From the NCBI GenBank assembly GCA_900491605.1, contig UESW01001503.1, forward strand, positions 46,239 to 110,238: a stretch of DNA of 64,000 nt. Reading direction: 5' to 3'. Both the position numbers and the translations under genes were made by a program. Under the pieces are notes generated by a model, which was given only the letters and a program-made list of their open reading frames with translations, ran no database searches and was not told the origin of the DNA. The DNA is from Calamus simplicifolius (lineage: Eukaryota; Streptophyta; Magnoliopsida; Arecales; Arecaceae). Positions 12,301-21,698 of this stretch are shown piece by piece. Every line of letters starts with the position of its first letter. Positions within the stretch are counted from its first letter, which is position 1.

Positions 12301-15300
12301 ATGCTCATATCCAAGCTGAATTTTAATAGATGGAGGACAAAATAATGTGGTGAATTGTTATCACCTGACAGATGGCAAAAAATGGCAATAAGGTTATTTA
12401 AATCTCTCTCCAGCAAGGCCAATCATTAGTCAGATTATTCATTATCCAAGATTTTGGGCACATGATTCCCTACAAAAGATCAGTTCTTTTGGAGGAATAG
12501 TCTGACTTCATGAGCAAGGTAGTGGGCAAGGTTGAAAATTTCTTGCTTTTCGATTGCTCTCATTCTTTATCTTGCCTTTCTTGCTTCATATTCTTGTATT
12601 AAAACCTGAATGATTGATCAGCATAAGGTTCTTGCAATAGATGATGAGGTCAAATTCATTGTAAGACTAAGGATATAATTTGTGATATACCAACTTTTGT
12701 TGAATCCAACTTTCAGAAAGCTCAATGAAAATGTAGGGTACTAGATGGGTGGACTTTATGTTTCATTTTTGATATTTCATGATATATGTGATTTTAGTTG
12801 ACAATCTCTTGGACCAAAACCTATGGCTATTGGCTAGTTGACAATCTCTTGGTGGGCAATTGTCCATACAACAATTATATAGCCCATGACTCCACTTATA
12901 CAGCAACTTACAATGATTAGAAATCTCCTAAAGAAAAAGATTTATGAGGCAAATGTGATTTTGTGCTTTATGATATGTCCCCTGAAATCATGATGGACGA
13001 CAGAATGTTTAGATATTAAGAAACATAAGAGCATGAATTTTCATGTACAGTTTGTCATGTTGCAAGGAAGACTGGATTTATGGAAGTGATGGATTAGCAA
13101 AATAAATGTAAGGAATCAATCGACAATTTATTCTACTTTTTCACTCCAATAGCTGAAATTTGGAAGAGCAATGGAAAGAGATTTCTCATTAGGGAAGCTT
13201 AACTGTATGATATTGTTCAAGAAATTCCTAATCACCTTACATTTTGTAAATGAACACTCCTTATCTCTCTGCCTCTGCTGTTGATCTTGTTTAATTCCCT
13301 TCAAGGTATCTAGGAAGAGAAGGCATCAAGGCTAAACAACCTTCAAAGTAATGTAAAATATTGTCTGAAAACTCTGATTTTAAAGTAAGAAGCCATATCA
13401 TATTTTTTTGCTCCTTGAAAAGGTAAAGAGAAAACTGAAGGAAAACTTACAGTAGAATGCCAACTTGAAGGATTTACAAGACTATAAATGTAGGCATAGG
13501 CTTTGAGATCAAGCCTCTACTGAAAATATCCAAGAATGCACAATTGATAGAATGAGAAGCACAAAAAGTTATTCAAGTTGTGTAACTGTCTGTGCAACAT
13601 GTATGATGGTTTTACAGATGGCATTGTTCACTATCTTGCAGCATCAAATAGGATTCTATTGCAGCTTACTTTCTGTATGACAGTGTAATGCGAACCTTTG
13701 CTGAGGTACTGTTTATGTGTCATGCAAAAGAATTGGACAATCAGTGAGCAATGGTGTCCAAGTATGATAGTGATCCTTGAAGAGAGAAGGGATTCGTGAC
13801 TGAAAAAAAATGGTAAAGGAGCCTTATTATTTGTTCCGTATTAGCTAACCACAGAAACATGAACTGGTTGAGAGGCACGACTAGAAGAGGCCATGTACTC
13901 GATGTATTTGCTTAATCCATCTTTGAGGATGCATCACAAATCCTTGAACTAGGAAGAAGGAATTTTTTGTAGCTTATAAATTTCCCCCAAGCCCCCATAA
14001 ACATGGGAACCCAAAAGCCTAACCAAGGAAGATGAAGGATTATAGGGATCTAGGGAGACTGACATGACCCAACAAGTGGAGGCAATCTAATGGGGATCAT
14101 GCTGGGTTGGTTTCTGTCAGAGAACAGGGCAGCGATCCCTTAAATTGTTCATGGCACACAAACGACAAAAGAAAGAAGCTGATGACCTCTTGTTGCCATG
14201 GAGGGGATTAGGATGATCCTTTTTAAAAGTGGTTTGTTCTTGAAGTCGCTACATGGCCAAGAAAAAGATGCTGTCACACATTCACAACCAGCCCAGAAAT
14301 GTTTTTAAATCTATTTGTGAAGATCTGGAACCACATGGATGTAGTTTCAGGAGCCTTTGATCAAGTTTTGGCAAAATTTCTAGAGACTTTGGTTAATCAG
14401 GTGTTTGAATTCTGGCTGCATTCTGGCCAAAGTAGCTCGTGATGGCACACCAGCAATCATCAGTCAAATGGTCCGATTGTTGGAAGGTGATGATCTCTGA
14501 TGATGTCTCCCAAATCTTTGACAAATCTTGAATGTGGTTCCAGGCTCTAATATCATGTAATTTGTGGAGTGTTCTCTGAAATATGAGATTTTATTCTTGT
14601 ATTTGCTTATAGTAAACTCATGTTGAAATGAGATACTATCTTTTTGCTTCCATTTCAACTGTAATTTGAAATTTCATTGGTTCATAATAAAAGAAAAATC
14701 AACATGATCTGGAATGGAGCCTCACTGGTAACTTATAATCTATTAGGAAAAGTTGGACTATCAATTATAAGGAATCAAGGAGACTCAAACTGTTAGACAC
14801 TGGTGTAACCAGAGTTTCCCCTTTTGGGTGCTGTATAATTGTATCCATAGTCTCGCCTTCTGTCCTAAGAAATGATTTGTCACTGCAAAAACAATTAGCA
14901 TGCTAAGAAGATCTAATAATTTTATCAATAGTTCTTATCTTTTGTTTCTTAATTTTTAAATGGTAGAACTCGTATTCTTAAATGATTTGAAAATACTGCT
15001 ATAAGAAACAAGGAAAGTATGGATCGTGCCATAAGGTCCTATTTTGAAATAACCAGTAAAAGTAATTATAACAAATAATAGTGAATATTGTTTTTCAAGT
15101 ACATTAGTAATTGTAAATTAAAACAATTATTGCACTATTACTTTGGTTGCACAAATATATTAAGATTTACACAGATAACTTACATGTAACAAAACATGAA
15201 GAACTGCAGTAGAAAATATAAAAATCAAAAGTAATTGCATAATTTCTTGTATAAGAAATTGAGCATATCCATGGAAAACATGGAGCAAAATTTTGAACCT

Positions 15301-18165
15301 TGTAAACATTCTTTGGATTTTATATATTGCAAAAATCCTTAATACCATCTCAAAAGTTTAAGGTAAAAGAGTGTGAACTAGAAAACCTATGAACCATTAG
15401 TCTGCAGCCTCCCCCTACGAACACTCTTCTCTGCCGTGCTAGAAAAAGGAATACTGATAGTAGAGAATTATTCCTTTTATTGACCTCTCAACTTGACACC
15501 TTGCATAGGTTTCATAGTTATTGCATCCTTTAATTAAGTAGATAATTTGAATGCTACGTATTGAAATTGAAGTAAATGGGGGCTGGTTAAGATTTCAAAA
15601 TTTAGGTTCCATGTTGCATTGCTGTAGATGGTAGAGCTATTATCCATAAATCTTTGGGTAGAGCTTTCATTAGTAGCTTTTAATAAGAGTTGTTTATTAT
15701 TTGATAACTACATTCCTGAAGGAATGTATAGCTTTAACATCTATTTGATAATCAATTAAAAAAAGTGATTTTAATAATAAGAAATGACAAAAAAAATCAG
15801 AGCTTTTAATAACATCTATTCAATTATCTAATTGTTTGAATCAAAATTAGTTATTATAAAGCATTCTTAATTTGCATATATCTTATAAAATATAATTTTT
15901 TAATATAATTAAATTATAACAATAATATTACAATATAATAATACACATTATTATCATAATATGGTATTGTAATAATATGGTATTGTTATAATATAACATA
16001 ATACCATATTATTTTATATCATTATATTATATAATATAATAATAATATTATTTGAGGTACACTTGGCTACATTTCAAATGTAGTTTAAGTTTAGGATTCG
16101 GTCATTTCCCTCACTCTTGGATTTACATGAATTTCAGAGCCATCCCACCTTTTTCATCTTTGGAATTTATGAATTGTTGTGGATGCGAAAATGGAGGAAA
16201 TAGCCGAATCTAAACTTAGATACATTTGAATGTAGACACGTTGATCTCATATTATTTAATATAAAATATAACTATTTTTTGTGTTTCAAACTCATAACCT
16301 TCAAAGTTCAATAAAAATAGCTTCTTAACATGTTTCAATCAAAGCATTTTCTTAAAAGATTCAGATTGAAGCCTTTTCCTACTAGACTGTTTTTGACTTT
16401 TGAAGGAATCAGAAAGCTGTTTTAAAGTTTAATCAAACACCTCAAATTATGTAAAAGTGCTTTTAGCTCCCTCAAAAATGCTTTTTGGCCCTCCAAAAAC
16501 AATGTTAATTGGAGCCTTAATGATACCACATCATAATTTAATTAAACACCTTTTTGCATATATTTCCTTTTTTTTTGTTTGTAGGACTCATGTCTTTCTT
16601 TAAACCATACTAGCAGGAGATAGGATTATAGGAATAAGGGAGTAGTTTATCATGAAAGAAGTTGTGCTTTATGGTAAATATGCCTTGGGAGCAATGATGC
16701 AGCCGGGTGACAGAAACATCCTGTTTTCTTTTTCTATTCGCTACCATGCACACAGTTTTTTTTTTAATCTTATTTAGCTGTCCCTAAAATATATCTTGTA
16801 TGCTTTCAGACATGGTATTAATCTGAGTAGACAAAATTCTGGAAGCTTCCTAAAGGGATCTCATTTGTCATTCCTCAGGTTCTCCGAACTAAGCATGCTT
16901 TTGGAGCCTGGGAAACCTGTCAAAACTGACAAGTGTGCAATACTGGATGATGCCATTCATGTCTTAAACGAGCTAAAAGCTGAGGCCCAGTGGCTTAAAG
17001 AAGCAAATAAAAAGCTCGAGGATGACATAAAAAATTTAAAGGTGAGTTTGTCTTTCATTACGATAGCACAGATAATTGATATGTGATGGACAGCTTGCAT
17101 TCTATGGTCTCCACATGTAGTAGGGTGCTACATGTGCTTATGTGCATAATGTATGTACTTATGTATGTCAATAATTTCTTTATAAAATGTTAATGTCCAT
17201 AATTTTGACTACCAAAAACCATGAATCTAACCAACCAACCTATTCCAATAATGAACTATGGTAATTGCCGATCTGTCAATACAAATCTTTTTTATTATCC
17301 AGAAATGAGTTGTCTCTTTCAGTAAAATTTGTAACTATTCCCAACCCAAACTGTGCTAAGCATCAGTTGAAGAATTGAATATAAGGAAAGAAAATAGATC
17401 AGTGAAAAAAAATAAAAGAACCTCATAGGCAGTAAAAGAAGCTCTGTCTGCATATATCTTTTTCCACTACTTTGGCTAGACCGTGTTGAGACATTTCTTT
17501 GTAGACCCTTGCTTTCATTGTATTAGACATAAAATAAATGTTTTATTTGATTCTGCATAAAAAAAATAAAAGAACTTCATAGGCAATAAAAGAAGCTCTG
17601 TCTGCATATATCTTTTTCCACTCCTTTGGCTAGACCATGTTGAGACATTTCTTTGTAAACCCTTGCTTTCATTGTATTACACATAAAGTAATTGTTTTAT
17701 TTGATTCTGCATCACTTTACACTCTATTGGGGCTACATTGTCTCTTGCTTTCTAGCACCATCCAAATAGGAGTGCCCGCAAGTTGTGCTTATTTAACAAC
17801 AAATAGACCAGCATTCTACACTAAACGATACTACTTACCACCATGTTCAATTTTTTCTTCTGCTTAGAAGTATTGCAGCCAGATTCTGCGAATGTAAACC
17901 AGATCTTATATTTCAGGAGGATAAACATGAACTTCGGGAAGAGAAAACTCTACTGAGATCTGAGAAGGAAAGAATGGAGGAGCATGTAAAAGCCCTGTCC
18001 ATATATACTGCAGGATATATACCCTCACCTCCAGCTGCTTATCATGCTGGTGTAAGCAAGTTGATGGCTTTTCCTAGTTATGACGTTATACCTATGTGGC
18101 AATGGATACCACCTGCTGTTCGTGATATTTCAAAAGATCATGAGCTTAGGCCACCGATGGCTTAA
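9382..18165 (+). CDS. bHLH transcription factor, subgroup IVc (ILR3/bHLH104-like), 4 exons, 195 aa
   Basis: Exons are 9382-9479, 12125-12202, 16879-17041 and 17917-18165, all with GT-AG introns. Phases are 2, 2 and 0, and the joined frame is open. The first exon gives MNSLSDGDWDLDYYSCLIDE. The bHLH domain spans exons 2 and 3: basic region GSKACCEKMRRDRMNKR, helix 1 FSELSMLLEPG, loop KPVKTDK, helix 2 ILDDAIHVLNELKAEAQWLKE. A leucine-zipper-like helix (EDKHELREEKTLLRSEKERMEEH) follows in exon 4, and the C-terminus MWQWIPPAVRDISKDHELRP is the hallmark of subgroup IVc. Family members bind E-box/G-box DNA in the nucleus as dimers and control iron-deficiency responses. The Glu and Arg pair that contacts the E-box is present. 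The protein is shorter than the usual 220-240 aa because the linker between exon 1 and the basic region is reduced. A missed small exon in intron 1 cannot be excluded. Intron 2 is about 4.7 kb. Confidence 0.9.
9480..12124 (+). other. Intron 1 of the bHLH gene
   Basis: 2645 bp, starting GTACTCC and ending TTTTGCAG. AT-rich, with no recognisable element and no ORF resembling a missing bHLH N-terminal exon that I could support. Confidence 0.7.
15885..16055. repeat. AT-only low-complexity tract
   Basis: About 170 bp made of variants of AATAATATTA and ATATGGTATTGT, largely self-complementary (TAATATTATTAT with ATAATAATATTA). It directly abuts the fold-back element at 16064. Confidence 0.75.
16064..16238. 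mobile_element. Small fold-back / MITE-like element
   Basis: Left arm begins TGGCTACATTTCAAATGTAG and runs through TTTAGGATTCGG to about 16112. Right arm (about 16192-16238) is its near reverse complement, with GCCGAATCTAAACTTAG and ending TTTGAATGTAGACA. Arms are about 47 bp with few mismatches around an unpaired centre of about 80 bp. No clear target duplication was recognised, so superfamily is open. Confidence 0.65.
17405..17712 (+). repeat. Tandem duplication of about 154 bp in bHLH intron 3
   Basis: Copy 1 is about 17405-17558 and copy 2 about 17559-17712. Both contain GAAGCTCTGTCTGCATATAT, GAGACATTTCTTTGTA and TTTATTTGATTCTGCAT. A handful of substitutions separate them. Confidence 0.9.
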
Positions 18166-20233
18166 TCATATTTTGTGGTCAACTGCAATGTGTCGAATCC
18201 ATCAGTGAACAAAATATTTTTTGAATTTCTTCCTTATGGTCACATCTAGACGTTTATCATGCTGATATGCTTCATTTTGTTTGAAAATGTTCCAAGTCTC
18301 CAACTATATGCCAGGAAATGATGGTCAATTTAAATATTAAATATTCCACAGTCTTATAGAAGCCAGTTTTATCATCACTAGCACATTACTTAGTTATCGG
18401 CTTGTGGATATTGGTTGTGCTAAATTGAAACTATGCATATGAATTTAAGAAATGCATCCAGTCATGCTAGACTTATCGAATCTCTTTTCTGGAAACTTAA
18501 AATAGCTTTGTTTTTGTTTCTCTTCACGGTTTTATCTGAGAAAAATGTTTACTTCTTGTGATATTACCTCAGTGCTTCGTTAGTGAGCAAAAATTAAGAA
18601 CCACTATTTGTATCCACTGCTTATTATATCATTTGCAGGCTTCAGCACTTACCTAGTTGATTTGTGGCTGGAGTTTAGGAAGTATAACCATGATCTTCAG
18701 AATGTGCTGTTCTGAAATTTCTTGTTACTTAGTTTCACATTTAAGTGCCTGTTAATAGCTGAAAGTGGAAACTTAAATACCTTTGACATTTTCAGTACAG
18801 ACTACTACTGCAGACGCATGTATCATATTCATGGTTGAAACTATACTGTTCTTTGTAGAGGTTTCTGCTATTATTTATTGATTCAATTCTACTTAATATA
18901 TAAAGTTAAGGAATTATTTTTTTTGTCCTGTTAATAGGTCTAAGCCTTGTGTTCAAATAAGAGAGAAATGAGTATTAATCCAGCCACAGATTTGCTGGAT
19001 ATTAACTCAGTAATACACTATACAATTGCTTTTTGTGCTATGTTTAGCAGTCATGAAACCAACACTAGGATTCATGTTATACGGTTGACATTTTAGGTCA
19101 TGCTCTGAAAAACTTTGCTATTTCCATTTATTGGGTAAATTGGCTGTTTATTTTGGTGTATTCCACCTGCACATAGGTCCGTGAATACACACAAACACAC
19201 ACCTATATAAAAGTTATGTCACAACATTGTCTTTCTTAATAAGATTACAAATCTTGATTGTATCATATGATATCAACCTCGTATCATGTGCTCTGTCCAA
19301 TTGGATCAACAGAGGGGGTGTGTTGGTTAAACTGCAAGCAGTTACCGGTAGCATGCTATCATACCATACGACTACTTCAGAGGTGGGAAAGGTGAGACGG
19401 TATGATTAAAGGACTAAGCATTGAAATGCAGTTAAAAGGATTTGAGAAACATGTTATGATTGCATTTAACTACTCGAATCAAACCAGAGGAGCTTGTCTG
19501 AGGTTTTCAATGAAGCTGATGGCAAATATGCTGATGATAAAGGAAGGCTGTGAGACTCCGTGCCAACCTCATATAGATATAAAGGGATGTTTTTTTTATG
19601 ATCATCTGACAAATTAGCTATTCATAAAATATCCATAAGGTATAGGTATAGTAAAGGTTTGCTTGTTAATTGTTTGACGGTTAAATCTTTGTAGCACCCA
19701 GAAGAAGGTAATGAGTTTGGCTTTAGTCCTTTACCTTTTATAGATTATTGGATAACTCAGCAATTTTTTTTTTATCCAACGGTGTCCATATTTTCACATC
19801 ATTTTACCTTAAAAATTGGCAATCAACAAAAGTAAAATGATTAAGAAAAATGATGAGCAATCCATAGAAGATAAAATACATGTCTATGTGAGTTGCAAGA
19901 CTGTAGTAGTAAAGCTCAATTTCCCAGCAATCTTGGACAAAGGAGATGAAGGTAAATATTAAGAAAAATGGGAGTGCCAACAATAGAGGGTGGAAGAGTT
20001 TCATGTACCCTGTTTAGGGTATAATATTGAAGATGCCTAACAAGATTCGTTATGCAGTAGGTCACAGGATCTATAGCTGTCATTCTCAAACTGTGGCCTA
20101 GAACAGAACTTAGCGGGCAAGCGAAAGCCAACAATCTCCAAGAGCTCAAGGTAGGAAATGAGAACATAAAAAAAAAGAGCATCTTCAAGAATAAGGCCAA
20201 TTGGAGCAGACTAAAGCATCTTCTTATGTATGT
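18166..20233. other. Downstream region of the bHLH gene, no gene seen
   Basis: AT-rich, probably including the 3' UTR just after 18165. I see no coding or mobile sequence that can be supported before the LTR that starts at 20234. Confidence 0.6.
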
Positions 20234-21304
20234 TGTTGCCGCCGGGATTTGTCCTCCGACAAGGGCGCAGTCGATCTCCAGGGGCGGACCTGCACACAAG
20301 TCCTCGCGCGAGAGGCGTTGGGGGTGGCCCTCCGCGGAAGACCCTCCGACGCTCAAGTCAGTGGGAGAAAATCGGCGATCAATCAGAAAATGGGGAGGTG
20401 GATCTCTCCGGGGAGTCTCTCTGGGGGCGGCCGATCGGAAGCTCTAGAGGGTGAGAGCACCGACGAGCAGCTGGCGAGAGCGGGAGTGAGTGTGAGGGTG
20501 TGAGCGCGCGTACCTGAGGGAATCTGGGAGTGTCATATTTATAGGCTGTCACCTGGATCTTGAGCGCCTTCTGGAAGGTTCAAAGGTTGTTAGGATACGG
20601 AGATGGATCGAATCGGGCCGTTGTGGGGCTGTTGGGATCCATATCTTGTCTGTTAGGGGATCGACGGCTAGGAGAGCTCCTTGATGGCTTGAGATCTGGT
20701 AGGTGTGTAGGTCTCAGGTAGCCGTGGTAGGTTCTAGACCACTTCTCAACATGATTCCTTGCCTAGGATGTTGTTACGATAGGCCTAGGCTCTCCCGCGT
20801 CGGGTTCCGCGGAGGTGAGTATTGGATCGTGGATCGCTCAGTGAAGCCGAGCCATGGAAGCTCGGGGGAAACGAGCTACAGGAAGCTCGGGAGGGCCGAG
20901 CTATCGGGAGTATCGGGGAGACGAGCTATGGAAGCTCGGGAGAGCGGGCTATGGAAGCTCGGGGGAGCCGGGCTATGGAAGCTCGGGAGAGCCAAGCTAT
21001 GGGAGCTCGGGGGAGCCGGGCTGTGGGAGCTCGGAGGAGCCGGGCTATGGGAGCTCGGGGAGCTATGGAAGCTCGGGAGAGCCGAGCTATGGAAGCTCGG
21101 GGGAGCCGGGCTATGGGCTCGGAGGAGCCGAGCTGTGGGAGCTCGGGAGAGACGAGCTATGGAAGCTCGGGGGAGCCGAGCTACGGGAAGCTCGGGAAAG
21201 CCGAGCTATGGGGAAGCTCGGGGTATCTTGGCGGGCGAAGGGAGGGGGTCGGTCTTAGCCTCCTCGCACGGATATTGATGCAATGACGATTTTACCCCCC
21301 AACA
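20234..21304 (-). repeat. 3' LTR of the Tat element (1071 bp)
   Basis: Pairs with 34801-35919: same ends, same CCTCGCGCGAGAGGCGTTGG block, same minus-strand TATA (CCTATAAATA at 20536-20545), same tail with GATGCAATGACGATTTTACC. The hairpin array at 20855-21222 differs in unit number and sequence from the other LTR. Confidence 0.92.
20855..21222. repeat. Hairpin minisatellite in Tat LTR
   Basis: About 13 units built from GAGCTATGGAAGCTCGGG and GGAGCC. Between units AGCTCGG and CCGAGCT pair as a 7 bp stem over a loop of about 5 nt. Open frames crossing it (Glu-Leu-Trp-Lys and Ser-Tyr-Gly-type repeats) are artefacts of the array. Confidence 0.88.
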
Positions 21305-21325
21305 CATGCCCTCCACTCCCTAGTT
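21305..21325 (-). promoter_or_regulatory. Polypurine tract of the Tat element
   Basis: On the minus strand the sequence next to the 3' LTR reads CTAGGGAGTGGAGGGCATG, a purine-rich tract in the right place for plus-strand priming. Confidence 0.65.
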
Positions 21326-21603
21326 CGAAGCGTAGGTTCGGGCATAGGGAGTATAAGTCCAGGTGGCACGCTTTGGATGGGGCGATCTGGTTTAGACAGC
21401 CCGCGCAATGATGCCCTAATTAATGCGGCAGGGTCATCATGCCTTCATGGGTAAGGCTCCTCCAGGGGTGACGGTTGGGAATACGCCACGTTGCAAATCC
21501 CGATTAATACGGCGTTTGTCGAGGCGGTTCCGGACGCCTCGGGCGAGGCGCCTCGTCTTCTCAAGATGGCTTCCTTAGTGGAGAAGCAAAGCGATAGCCG
21601 CGC

Positions 21604-21612
21604 TATATATAT
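21604..21612 (+). promoter_or_regulatory. TATA box of the antisense gene
   Basis: TATATATAT lies 87 bp upstream of the ATG at 21699, on the strand opposite to gag-pol. It suggests the antisense gene has its own promoter next to the 3' LTR. Confidence 0.5.
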
Positions 21613-21698
21613 GTTTGCAGTATTCTCTCGTTTTGTTTCTTGTAGAGTCCCGCCCTCCGCAACGCTTGCCGTTTCGCCTGGTGCTTTTCTCGGCTAAG

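Larger units (their letters stand above)
12203..16878 (+). other. Intron 2 of the bHLH gene (4.7 kb) with inserted repeats
   Basis: It starts GTGCTTCTTGG and ends TTCCTCAG. Most is featureless AT-rich DNA. It includes an almost pure A/T block (about 15885-16055) and a fold-back element (16064-16238). 13800-14450 has long stop-filled stretches with no recognisable product. Confidence 0.7.

Noticed and set aside
20703..21286. Three overlapping frames rich in Gly-Ser-Ser-Gly, Leu-Trp-Lys-Leu or Arg-Ala-Met-Glu
   Set aside because: Translation of the LTR minisatellite; no start context and no homologue expected.
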